A DNA stretch of 64,000 nt from Tolypothrix sp. FACHB-123 (GTDB lineage Bacteria; Cyanobacteriota; Cyanobacteriia; Cyanobacteriales; Nostocaceae), in contig NZ_JACJRE010000028.1 of assembly GCF_014697075.1 (NCBI RefSeq), forward strand, positions 1-64,000. Direction: 5' to 3'. Under the pieces are notes generated by a model. The model was not told the DNA's origin and did no database searches. It saw nothing but the letters and a program-made list of their open reading frames with translations. This document shows positions 56,668 through 64,000 of this stretch, one piece after another. A program made the translations under genes and the position numbers. Numbering within the stretch: position 1 is the stretch's first letter; every line of letters starts with the position of its first letter.

Positions 56668-57165
56668 ATGTACCAAAAGCTGCTAAAATGCCTTCAACGC
56701 CAGTTAGCCATAATCAGAACAAGTATGAAAAAAATCACAGACAACTGCACAAAACCTTATTTAAGCGAAATTTCATCATTGTCACCACTAAAAAATACAT
56801 CCACTGCGTTAGTCAAAAGCTTTGGTAAAGCCATTACGCCATTGCAATTGCCAGACAATGATAGAGACAATGATTGGGATTGTTTACTAGTGCAAGCACA
56901 ACGCATCAATCAAATGGCTGCACAGTTGGAAGCAATGATTTTAGAGTTCAAGACAATAGCCAGCAAACTGCAAGAAAAAGGAAAGCCATACAAAAGCATT
57001 TGTCAGTATTTACCAGTTAGCGTTCCTTGGGTAATCCAAAAGCCAGACGAGTCATTTATCTTGACAATGCAAAAAGTAGATATCTTCCAAGCCGAAAGAC
57101 AAGCAGCACAGCTAGCACAGCAACTACGTCAGCATAGCAAAAGTAAAGAAGAGCGATCGCACTGA
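56668..57165 (+). CDS. Hypothetical protein, helical, cytoplasmic
   Basis: This 165-aa protein has no known domain that I can identify. A polar N-terminus (1-60) is followed by a helical stretch (WDCLLVQAQRINQMAAQLEAMILEFKTIASKLQEK, about 73-106), then SICQYLPVSVPWVIQKPDESFIL and a Gln/Ala-rich helical tail suited to a coiled coil. No signal peptide or membrane span. The start could be this ATG or the ATG at 56725 (MKKITDN); neither has a good ribosome binding site. Confidence 0.5.
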   Translation: MYQKLLKCLQRQLAIIRTSMKKITDNCTKPYLSEISSLSPLKNTSTALVKSFGKAITPLQLPDNDRDNDWDCLLVQAQRINQMAAQLEAMILEFKTIASKLQEKGKPYKSICQYLPVSVPWVIQKPDESFILTMQKVDIFQAERQAAQLAQQLRQHSKSKEERSH

Positions 57166-57452
57166 AGAGAGGGGACGATTACTCAAAACAGACAACAGAC
57201 AACTGACGATCCACAAATCTTAAAGATAGGAAACCCCAACTACAGCCCAACCTATAAACTCTAAAAGTTATGCTGATTTAAAGTGGTAATAGAATTCTTG
57301 CTCACAGTCTCTATTACCACAAGCCTTTGTAGTTGGCAGAAACTTTACTGTCAAAGCGCAAAGGCGAAACTCGCCTAATAGCTGCACTGAGAACAATCAT
57401 CGTAGTGCAACATCAGGAACAATTAATCAGCAGATAAAGAGGTACGGAAAAA

Positions 57453-57779
57453 ATGTTAAGGACTCTTTTGGTAATCGCCATTGGTTTCTTACCATCCCTG
57501 TTCTCCTTGTGGGTTATCCGCAAAACTCATTTGCGGACACGTTTAAGGATGAGACAAGCAGCCATGAATGTTTCCGGGATGCGGATGAGACAAAATATCC
57601 GGCCAGTTGAAGGCGAACGCTATTATCTAGAAGGGGTTGGTTACCTAGTAGGTGACATCAGCTGTAAATTCAATGCTAGATCCGGCTATATTCGCTGTGC
57701 TGTCAATCCCGACGGGCCGTGTCAGGGATGTCGTCACTACGAACCAAAGGAATTGGCTGGAAGCGAACAGAGGACTTGA
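57453..57779 (+). CDS. Small membrane-anchored protein with four-cysteine C-terminal domain (DUF6464-like)
   Basis: This 108-aa protein has one N-terminal membrane segment (about 3-22), a basic linker (RKTHLRTRLRMRQ) and a compact C-terminal domain, YYLEGVGYLVGDISCKFNARSGYIRCAVNP, then CQGCRHYEP. Four cysteines (C-x11-C, CxxC) probably hold a zinc ion. The pattern matches what I recall of cyanobacterial DUF6464 proteins, of unknown function. The ATG has AGAGG at 10 bases upstream. Confidence 0.65.
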   Translation: MLRTLLVIAIGFLPSLFSLWVIRKTHLRTRLRMRQAAMNVSGMRMRQNIRPVEGERYYLEGVGYLVGDISCKFNARSGYIRCAVNPDGPCQGCRHYEPKELAGSEQRT

Positions 57780-58140
57780 AAATGTTTAAATTTATAAACT
57801 TTTTCTACCTAGCCTAGCTCATCCAATCTCCAATAATTTTAAAAACAATAGCAATATTTTTGTGATTAATTAACATTAAATAACCAAATAATAGCGACAA
57901 TTAATAATAATTTTTTGAGCTAATGTATTGCTTAAAGATAACCTTTTTTTAACCTTTTAAGAAAGGCTACTAAGGATTTTAAATCCTAAAAATTAATTTG
58001 TCTAGATTTTTTTTTGCTCAACAATAACCTATAGTTTTAATAATTTAATATCGGTAGATATACAGTAGTCGCTAACAAAATAAGTTACTAGTATACAGAA
58101 ATAAATAGTAACAAAAAATTATCCGACTATTGTTAATGAT
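57780..58140. other. Very AT-rich spacer before the PhnD-like gene
   Basis: About 360 bases, mostly A and T, with T-runs and no open frame or clear hairpin. It must contain the promoter of the PhnD-kinase pair. Confidence 0.4.
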
Positions 58141-59028
58141 ATGAAGAGGCGTAATTTTTTATGGTATTCGCTATTATTTGCTTTTGGATGTACAGCAGAA
58201 GTTAATAATGCTGATAATCAGCAAAAATCAGTTCAAAATTATCCTACAAAATTAAAATTTGCTGTCACAGATATAAATGGACTAGAAAATTTACAAAGTG
58301 ATTTTGGAGAGTTTCGCAATACTTTAGAAGAGATATTAAATATAAAAATTGAATTTTTTCCTGTGGAAAATCCTACAGCGGCTGCACCAGCTTTATTATC
58401 AGGACTAGTAGATATTGTATTTGCAGGGCCATCAGAATATTTAATTTTAAACTCTAGAGCTAAAGCTATTCCGATAATTGCTATTCAGCGCATTAACTAC
58501 CATTCTATCTTTGTTGTCCGGGCAAATAGCAAAATTAAATCACTAAGTCAATTAAAAGGCAAAACAATTGCTATGCGAAAAATTGGCTCAACTTCTGGTC
58601 ATCTCGCCCCTACTAAGCTGCTAATGGATGCCGGATTAAATCCAAAAACTGATGTGAAAATCGTCATGTTAGATGATCAAGGAGCGCAAGCTTTAAAAAA
58701 AGGTCAGGTGGATGCTTGGGCCACTGCATCTGACAGATACAAAAATATCTTAGAAAAAGAAGGCTTATTAGAAAAAGATTTTTCAATAATTTTTACAGGC
58801 CCACTACTTCCTAGTGATGTGTTTGTTGTTAAAAACCAATTATCACCTAATTTTATAGTAGATATACGCCAACGTATGCTTGATAATCAGGAAAAACTAC
58901 TTCAAAGTATCTTGACTAGTAAAGCTAATCAAAAATACAAAGGAGGTAAATTTACTCCAGCCGATGATGCTGATTACAATATGATTCGTGAAGTTTATCA
59001 AAAAATTGGTCAAGGAACTTTTTTATAA
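58141..59028 (+). CDS. PhnD-family periplasmic binding lipoprotein
   Basis: This 295-aa protein has a lipoprotein signal (FAFGC, with Cys17 as the lipidated residue) and a periplasmic binding domain of the PhnD/phosphate-phosphonate-phosphite type: LKFAVTDINGLENLQSDFGEF, IVFAGPSEYLILNSRAKAIPI, LSQLKGKTIAMRKIGSTSGHLAP, AWATASDRYKNIL. Instead of ABC transporter genes, a membrane sensor kinase follows 12 bases after the stop. It may therefore act as the ligand-binding partner of a signalling system, not of an importer. Ligand unknown; phosphorus oxyanions or a quite different small molecule are possible. Confidence 0.85.
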   Translation: MKRRNFLWYSLLFAFGCTAEVNNADNQQKSVQNYPTKLKFAVTDINGLENLQSDFGEFRNTLEEILNIKIEFFPVENPTAAAPALLSGLVDIVFAGPSEYLILNSRAKAIPIIAIQRINYHSIFVVRANSKIKSLSQLKGKTIAMRKIGSTSGHLAPTKLLMDAGLNPKTDVKIVMLDDQGAQALKKGQVDAWATASDRYKNILEKEGLLEKDFSIIFTGPLLPSDVFVVKNQLSPNFIVDIRQRMLDNQEKLLQSILTSKANQKYKGGKFTPADDADYNMIREVYQKIGQGTFL

Positions 59029-59040
59029 GAGAAATATTTA

Positions 59041-60939
59041 ATGAATGGTAAGCATACAAAAATCAAAAATCATGAGATTTTCCTAAGGTTCATTAAATTA
59101 AGTAATAATTGGTCTATTGCAAAAAAAATAAGTTATGGATATACAGTAGCAATTAGCATTGCTTTAATCGGCACAATTAGTGGATTAGTAATTGCTAACT
59201 CTTACGAAAGAAATGCACAAAAGCGAGTTGAGTTTGCGGAACAACAACAAAATCTTTTGAAAAATTTAGAAAATTCAGTAACCAGGATGCGGCTACATCC
59301 ACAAAGGCTAGTTACTGTATTAGATGACTCTATTTGGTTAGAGTTTGAAAAGAACAAGTTTTTAAATGGAAATGTTCAAGTTAACAAACAGATAGCTGAG
59401 CTAGAAATATTTATAAATAAATCACCTTATTATTTAGCCTTAGGTTATACAGAATACCAAAGTTTTTTACAAAAATATCAAATCAATATTAATTCATACA
59501 CTCAGTTATTTAAAAATTTTTGGCAGCAGATTGAAACAGATAGTTTACAAGCTCAAAAGCCACAAGATTTGCATAATAAGTTATTAATTTTACTTCTCAG
59601 GGAAGAGATTAGAAATATTAATATCAAATTTGATAAATTGTCTGATGAATTAATTCTCATTATAGGTAATGCTGAAAATCAAAAGCAACAAGCAATTACT
59701 AGCTTTACTTATGCTCGTAAATTGCGAATACAAGTTATAGCTTGTAGTGTAATTCTCTCATTGATAATCGCTGCTGCTTTGGCAGTTTATACTAGTAAAT
59801 TAATTGCTCATCCTTTGCAATTAGTTACTAAAATCGCCCAACAAATTACCCAAGAATCAAATTTTCAACTCAGAGTTAATGTGAGTAGTAAAGATGAAGT
59901 AGGAACTTTGGCGGCTTCATTAAATCAATTAGTAGAATGGGTGGGAAATTATACTCAAGAATTAGAAATAGCTCGTCAAACTTTAGAAAAACGAGTAGAA
60001 GAAAGAACCCAAGAACTTCAACAAGCACATCACACTTTAGAGGAAAAAGTAGAAGAAAGAACCCAGGAACTTCAACAAGCACTGCAAGACTTAAAAGCAA
60101 CTCAAGGACAATTAATTCAAACAGAAAAAATGTCATCACTGGGACAGATGGTAGCAGGTATAGCCCATGAAATTAATAACCCTGTTAACTTTATTCATGG
60201 TAATATTGAATGTGCTAGTGGCTATATTCAAGATTTAATTAATTTAATTAATCTATACCAGCAAGAATATCCAGAACCTAGCTATAGGATTGCCGAAAAT
60301 ATAGAAGATATTGATTTAGATTTTATTACAGAGGATTTATCTCATCTACTCTCCTCAATGAAGATGGGTTCGCAGAGAATCAGAGAAATTGTCTTATCTT
60401 TGCGCAATTTCTCACGATTAGATGAAGCTGATATGAAAGCAGTCAATATACATGAAGGTATAGATAATACTCTATTAATTTTGAATCATCGTCTCAAATT
60501 AGGAATTGAAATTATTAAAATTTATGGAGACTTACCATTAATTGAATGTTATCCAGCACAGCTTAATCAAGTATTTATGAATATCTTAAATAATGCATTA
60601 GATGCACTACTAGACTATAGCAATAAAAGAAATAAACAAATTATTATTAATACATCACTAGTAAATAATAATTGTCTAAAAATTAGCATTAAAGATAACG
60701 GCCCGGGAATACGCCAAGAAATTATGAGTAAACTATTTGACCCATTTTTTACAACTAAACCAGTAGGTAAGGGAACTGGCTTAGGTTTAAGTATCTCATA
60801 CCAAATAATTGAAAAACACAAAGGTAAAATAGAAATAAATTCCGCAATCGATGAGGGCACAGAATTTACAATTACTTTGCCTATAAAAGCGGAAAATCTA
60901 GAATTTTCTAGGGTATTTAATGAGAACAAGTATATATAA
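59041..60939 (+). CDS. Membrane sensor histidine kinase with HAMP and duplicated coiled coil
   Basis: This 632-aa kinase has a first membrane span (about 35-57), a periplasmic helical region of about 170 residues, a second span (about 230-253), a HAMP domain (about 254-305), a long coiled coil, a HisKA domain with GIAHEINNPVNF (H376) and an HATPase domain (IKDNGPGI, GTGLGLSISYQ). The coiled coil contains an 18-residue unit repeated (RVEERTQELQQAHHTLEE), duplicated also at the DNA level at about 59994-60082. It belongs to the NtrB/ZraS-like group. Together with the PhnD-like lipoprotein 12 bases upstream it forms a two-gene sensor. No response regulator is adjacent. Confidence 0.9.
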   Translation: MNGKHTKIKNHEIFLRFIKLSNNWSIAKKISYGYTVAISIALIGTISGLVIANSYERNAQKRVEFAEQQQNLLKNLENSVTRMRLHPQRLVTVLDDSIWLEFEKNKFLNGNVQVNKQIAELEIFINKSPYYLALGYTEYQSFLQKYQININSYTQLFKNFWQQIETDSLQAQKPQDLHNKLLILLLREEIRNINIKFDKLSDELILIIGNAENQKQQAITSFTYARKLRIQVIACSVILSLIIAAALAVYTSKLIAHPLQLVTKIAQQITQESNFQLRVNVSSKDEVGTLAASLNQLVEWVGNYTQELEIARQTLEKRVEERTQELQQAHHTLEEKVEERTQELQQALQDLKATQGQLIQTEKMSSLGQMVAGIAHEINNPVNFIHGNIECASGYIQDLINLINLYQQEYPEPSYRIAENIEDIDLDFITEDLSHLLSSMKMGSQRIREIVLSLRNFSRLDEADMKAVNIHEGIDNTLLILNHRLKLGIEIIKIYGDLPLIECYPAQLNQVFMNILNNALDALLDYSNKRNKQIIINTSLVNNNCLKISIKDNGPGIRQEIMSKLFDPFFTTKPVGKGTGLGLSISYQIIEKHKGKIEINSAIDEGTEFTITLPIKAENLEFSRVFNENKYI

Positions 60940-61313
60940 TCAAGAATTATCTAATAACAATAGATTGGTTTCTTAATAATATACTTAGAATAGATATTAG
61001 CCAGCTTAATGAAGATGTTTTAAAACATCGTTTCAGGGAAAAATATGTAATTGCGGCTATAGTCGCAACGTCCAGATGTCCCCAAGTGTACCTAAGTTAA
61101 AAGTAATAGCATAAGCCCCAAAATTTTCTTGGCACTCATTGGGCAGCTTTGCACATCCTGACTTGTTAAGCAAAACAACGTTTATCTCTGTGTCGATGAG
61201 AAGATTCTCACTCTACATTACTTTACCAAAACTTATAGCTAATAAAAGCTGAAGTTTGCGGCAAATTTATGGGTAAAGTTACATCTTGAGCCACACAGAA
61301 TTTAATTTTTTTA
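60940..61313. other. Gene-free spacer between kinase and tRNA-Leu
   Basis: It contains the perfect palindrome GATGTTTTAAAACATC (about 61013-61028) and a GCGGCTATAGTCGC near-palindrome (about 61052). Neither is followed by a T-run. No gene is seen. Confidence 0.4.
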
Positions 61314-61694
61314 TGGGGGTGGTGGGACTTGAACCCACACGACCTTTTACGATCAACGGATTTTCATTCTCTCGCAGCTTTCACTACTGCCTAATAGTTT
61401 TCATTACTTTCGGCTTTGAGAATTGGACTCTCCCTTTACCCTCGACTTTAACGTTAGGGTAGCTCCCGTCGGGTCTCTGCACCTTCCCAAAATCGGATAT
61501 TTTGAGTTTTGAAATTTAGATTAAAATCAATCAAAAATCAAAAGTCATTATATTTTCTTTTGGGCTTGGCTCAGGATTGCCATGTCTGTAAACAGATTTA
61601 GGTTTCCCTGAGTTTGAGAGCTTACACTTGAAAGATTTCTCTAGCAAGGCTCAGTTATCTAAGTCCGTAGCGTCTACCATTCCGCCACACCCCC
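61314..61694 (-). tRNA. trnL: tRNA-Leu (UAA), interrupted by a group I intron
   Basis: Exons at 61661-61694 and 61314-61364 join to a complete leucine tRNA: acceptor GGGGGTG pairs with CACCCCC, discriminator A at 61314, D-arm GCGGAATGGTAGACGC, anticodon loop CTTAAAA within ACGGA/TCCGT, a long variable arm, T-arm GTGGGTTCAAGTCCCAC. No CCA is encoded. The intron lies after the first anticodon base, between U and AA, the position shared by cyanobacterial and chloroplast trnL genes. Confidence 0.97.
61365..61660 (-). ncRNA. Group I intron (ribozyme) in trnL-UAA
   Basis: The 296-base intron starts AGATAACTGAGCC and ends GAGAATG with the terminal G. The core elements are in order: CTCAGGGAAACC (P), AATCCTGAGCCAAG (Q), GCAGAGACCCGACGGGAGC (R) and AGGGAGAGTCC (S). 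It contains no open reading frame. The P6b loop region is AT-rich, with degenerate heptad repeats (TTTTGAT, TTTTAAT). This is the anciently inherited class found in the same tRNA of cyanobacteria and plastids; self-splicing can be expected. Confidence 0.96.
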
Positions 61695-62155
61695 CTAATT
61701 TTTAGTTAGGAGTTTATTTGATTGAGAGGTAATAAATACTCCCTCATACATTCCAGCATTAATTACGTCTTTTGTGCAACTAGATTTAATAATTTTGTTC
61801 ACAAATAGTAATTTTACTGGTTTGGTGACTTTTATAAATACTTGTTGAACTGGCAACAGTATTTATTAGCTTTTTTGCGATCGCCACCTAGAGTGTTATT
61901 CCCATTTTATTGGGTAGCTTTAACTCCTTTCGCAAAAGCCTTAACAAAGGTAACACACCAAATTATGAATTGCAAGTACCACCACCAAATAATGTTTGGA
62001 TAAAAATATCTAATGCCAATCCTAAGCAAATTGTATGCCCAATGCCCAATGCCCTATGCCCTATGCCCTATGCCCTATGCCCTATGTTTCGCCATTCAGC
62101 CTATGATGGAAGATAGATGTAATCAACCATCTTGTCTATCTCAGAAGCAAAAATT
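61695..62155. repeat. Spacer with a GCCCAATGCCCTATG octamer tract
   Basis: About 460 bases hold the trnL promoter at the left and, at 62035-62087, seven GCCC(A/T)AT-type units directly upstream of ndhL. A 68-codon frame at 61910 runs through this tract and is considered spurious. Confidence 0.7.
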
Positions 62156-62368
62156 ATGATTGTAGCCCTGCTGTATCTGGCTTTGGCTGGAGCTTATTTG
62201 TTAGTCATTCCAGTGGCTGTGTTGTTCTACCTCAAGCTGCGCTGGTATGTAGCTAGTTCTGTAGAGCGCACCATGATGTACTTTCTGGTGTTCTTCTTCT
62301 TTCCAGGATTGTTGGTTTTATCGCCATTTGTCAATATTCGACCCCAGCGGCGACAAATTGAAGTTTAA
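62156..62368 (+). CDS. ndhL: NAD(P)H-quinone oxidoreductase subunit L
   Basis: This 70-aa membrane protein is the NdhL subunit of the NDH-1 complex, which serves cyclic electron flow, respiration and CO2 uptake in thylakoid membranes. It has two hydrophobic spans (about 3-25 and 39-58) separated by [14 protein letters not shown], and ends [15 protein letters not shown]; the wording is diagnostic. The open frame begins earlier at a TTG (62132), but ATG at 62156 (MIVALLYL) is the family start. It is followed at 24 bases by the DUF3007 gene and then by trpA, the usual order in Nostoc relatives. Confidence 0.95.
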   Translation: MIVALLYLALAGAYLLVIPVAVLFYLKLRWYVASSVERTMMYFLVFFFFPGLLVLSPFVNIRPQRRQIEV

Positions 62369-62392
62369 CAAGATTGGTAGGTCATAACTCTC

Positions 62393-62704
62393 ATGCGACG
62401 CATTGATGCTATAGGAATCGGCTTTGGCGTTTTTGTTGCTGGAGGCATAGTATATCTAGGCTTGCAGCTAGTAGGTTTAGATAGTCAAAAAGCTGGTATT
62501 TGGAGCCAAGTCTTGCTAGTCAGTGGTTTGCTGGGTTGGCTAGCTACCTATGTTTTTCGTGCGGTGGGTAAAAATATGACCTACCATCAACAACGCGAAG
62601 ATTATGAACAGGCTTTTTTCCAAAAGCGGCTAGACGAACTGACTCCTGAAGAACTAGCCAAACTGCAAGCGGAAATTGAAGCGGAAAAACAATCTCAGCG
62701 TTAG
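62393..62704 (+). CDS. DUF3007 family membrane protein
   Basis: This 103-aa protein has two N-terminal hydrophobic spans (about 8-27 and 38-58) and a charged helical C-terminus (YHQQREDYEQAFFQKRLDEL and onward, ELAKLQAEIEAEK). It matches the DUF3007 family, restricted to cyanobacteria and plastid-bearing organisms. It is encoded 24 bases after ndhL, hinting at a link with thylakoid electron transport or NDH-1, though no function is established to my knowledge. Confidence 0.85.
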   Translation: MRRIDAIGIGFGVFVAGGIVYLGLQLVGLDSQKAGIWSQVLLVSGLLGWLATYVFRAVGKNMTYHQQREDYEQAFFQKRLDELTPEELAKLQAEIEAEKQSQR

Positions 62705-62776
62705 GGTGTGGATTGGTCGTTGGTTCGGTGTCCGTTGTTTGGTAGGATATGACAACTGACTCTTGAATCTTGACCA

Positions 62777-63577
62777 ATGACTGCTATTTCCCACTGCTTT
62801 GAAACTCTAGGACGCAATAAAGAGTGTGCGCTGATTCCGTTTATTACAGCTGGCGATCCAGATTTAGAAACAACGGCGGCGGCATTGCGAGTTCTAGATC
62901 GCAGTGGAGCAGATATTATTGAACTTGGGGTTCCCTACTCCGATCCTTTGGCAGACGGGCCGGTAATTCAAGCGGCTGCTACTCGCGCCCTAGAACGGGG
63001 AACCACCCTAGATAGTGTACTGGAAATGTTGCAAGCAACTACTCCAGATTTAAAATCGCCCATCGTCCTGTTTACTTACTACAATCCAATTTTGCACCGG
63101 GGAATTGATAAGTTTCTCCAAGAAATTGCGGCGGCTGGGGTAGCGGGTTTGGTAGTACCAGATTTACCTTTGGAAGAAGCTGCTGTTTTAATCGAACCAG
63201 CTAGCAAGATGGGAATTGACTTAATTTTGCTGATAGCACCCACTAGTTCTGTTGAACGAATAGAAGCGATCGCTCGCGCTTCTCAAGGATTTATCTATTT
63301 AGTCAGCGTTACTGGTGTCACTGGTATGAGAGCGCAGATAGAAACGCGAGTTTCGGATTTACTCAAAGAAATACGTAATTTTACAGGTAAGCCAATTGGG
63401 GTAGGCTTTGGGATTTCGCAAGTAGAACAAGCGCGTCAGGTCAGAGATTGGGGCGCAGATGCGGCGATTGTCGGCAGTGCTTTTGTCAAACGTTTAGCCG
63501 AAGGTACTCCCCAAGAGGGGTTAAATGCGATCGCAGAATTTTGTCAAAGTCTTAAAGCAGATCTCAAGGCAAAGTAA
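62777..63577 (+). CDS. trpA: Tryptophan synthase alpha chain
   Basis: This 266-aa TIM-barrel enzyme splits indole-3-glycerol phosphate to indole and glyceraldehyde 3-phosphate; indole passes to the beta chain. It shows [13 protein letters not shown], the catalytic Glu in [16 protein letters not shown] with the Asp, the phosphate loop GIGFGISQ-like [11 protein letters not shown] and GSAFVKRL. Length is normal. TrpB is not adjacent, as is common in cyanobacteria. It lies 72 bases after the DUF3007 gene in the same direction. Confidence 0.97.
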   Translation: MTAISHCFETLGRNKECALIPFITAGDPDLETTAAALRVLDRSGADIIELGVPYSDPLADGPVIQAAATRALERGTTLDSVLEMLQATTPDLKSPIVLFTYYNPILHRGIDKFLQEIAAAGVAGLVVPDLPLEEAAVLIEPASKMGIDLILLIAPTSSVERIEAIARASQGFIYLVSVTGVTGMRAQIETRVSDLLKEIRNFTGKPIGVGFGISQVEQARQVRDWGADAAIVGSAFVKRLAEGTPQEGLNAIAEFCQSLKADLKAK

Positions 63578-63844
63578 TACTGGTATAAATACTAGTCTTG
63601 ATGACTAGGGAAAAGTAGATTAAAAATATATAACAGTGTAGTTTTTTTGCCGGGGATTGGTAGATAATTTAACAGATATAATATTAAATATAAGCAGCAA
63701 ATATGATGCTGTGTTAAAACTACCTGGGAACATCGCTGATACTTTGGGTATTATGTTGAAGTGTAAGTAAACTAAAAAATATGAGTGTGAGAGTGAGTCA
63801 GTTAAAAATGATGATTATTACGTCGCAGTTGAGGGGCTTAGGCG

Positions 63845-64000
63845 ATGAGTGAGAGTATGGCATTTATCGGTGGAGTTGCCGTAGCTGGTCTGGCGGCTCT
63901 AGTATTGCTCAAAGGGGCAGGTAATAATTCTCTACAACCTAATTTTGCGGTTACCCCACAGATGCCTCCTACTGTAGTAGCACCTCAGGTAATGACACCG
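63845..64000 (+). CDS. Hypothetical membrane-anchored protein (N-terminal part only)
   Basis: The frame opens at ATG 63845 with GAGGGG about 10 bases upstream and runs off the right edge. The 52 visible residues begin MSESMAFIGGVAVAGLAALV, a membrane anchor or signal segment, then a Gly/Asn turn and a Pro/Val/Thr-rich linker (PQMPPTVVAPQ). The nature of the main domain cannot be judged from this part. Confidence 0.65.
   Translation, partial: MSESMAFIGGVAVAGLAALVLLKGAGNNSLQPNFAVTPQMPPTVVAPQVMTP

Noticed and set aside
61314-61694. Two separate broken tRNA genes
   Set aside because: The two pieces join precisely into one leucine tRNA at the U-AA anticodon position, with a group I core between them.
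61910-62116. 68-codon frame before ndhL
   Set aside because: Its second half is the octamer repeat tract; the first half has no ribosome binding site or family resemblance.

Overview
The window is chromosomal DNA of a filamentous cyanobacterium, most likely of the Nostoc/Calothrix type. The evidence is the many HIP1 octamers (GCGATCGC), light-dependent protochlorophyllide reductase, NdhL, a CAAD-domain protein, a PEP-CTERM protein, a tRNA-Leu(UAA) gene with a group I intron, and a DnaE C-terminal half carrying a split intein. Spacers are full of the heptanucleotide and octanucleotide repeats typical of Nostocales. No rRNA, prophage, CRISPR array or intact autonomous IS was seen.

Layout. 0-4.5 kb: the start of a double-glycine peptide precursor (bacteriocin-like), a membrane protein, and cydAB for a bd-type quinol oxidase. 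4.5-10.1 kb (minus): a translationally coupled signalling operon of a sensor kinase with a DXCF-type cyanobacteriochrome GAF domain, a single-domain response regulator and a hybrid kinase. 10.4-15.5 kb (minus): a molybdenum aldehyde oxidoreductase operon in paoABCD order. 16-19.3 kb: small genes among mobile repeats, including a helically phased 20/21-bp repeat array and nested palindromic elements. 19.4-28.3 kb: an orphan RppB-like kinase, por, a methyltransferase, a DUF3386 gene divergent from a LuxR regulator, a nuclease-fold protein, pyrB and a pentapeptide-repeat protein. 28.3-33.4 kb (minus): tldD and pmbA homologues separated by a four-helix-bundle gene framed by heptad repeats, then mmsA. 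33.8-40.7 kb: an IS1-type zinc/HTH protein, a solo M41-like peptidase, a diguanylate cyclase, a copper chaperone and alaS.

40.8-46.1 kb is the least explained part: an unrecognised 373-aa protein, a small wHTH/cysteine protein and a PIN-domain toxin-antitoxin pair form one tight run of four genes, followed by an exported TPR-CHAT protease. 46.1-54 kb: mgtE behind a structured leader, small exported proteins, a RodZ-like HTH protein, a hydrolase and gatA. 54.2-60.9 kb: the dnaE C-terminal half with its split-intein segment, small unknowns, and a PhnD-like lipoprotein next to a membrane histidine kinase. 61.3-64 kb: the intron-containing tRNA-Leu, ndhL, a DUF3007 gene, trpA and a truncated membrane protein.

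The main unexpected structure lies in the spacers: two families of short terminal-inverted-repeat (MITE-like) elements, one with apparent target duplications; a 63-bp palindromic element, one copy of which sits inside a MITE; a 111-bp identical segment present in opposite orientations 26 kb apart; and alternative hairpins over the mgtE ribosome binding site. All assignments come from reading the sequence and from family knowledge; no database search was run.
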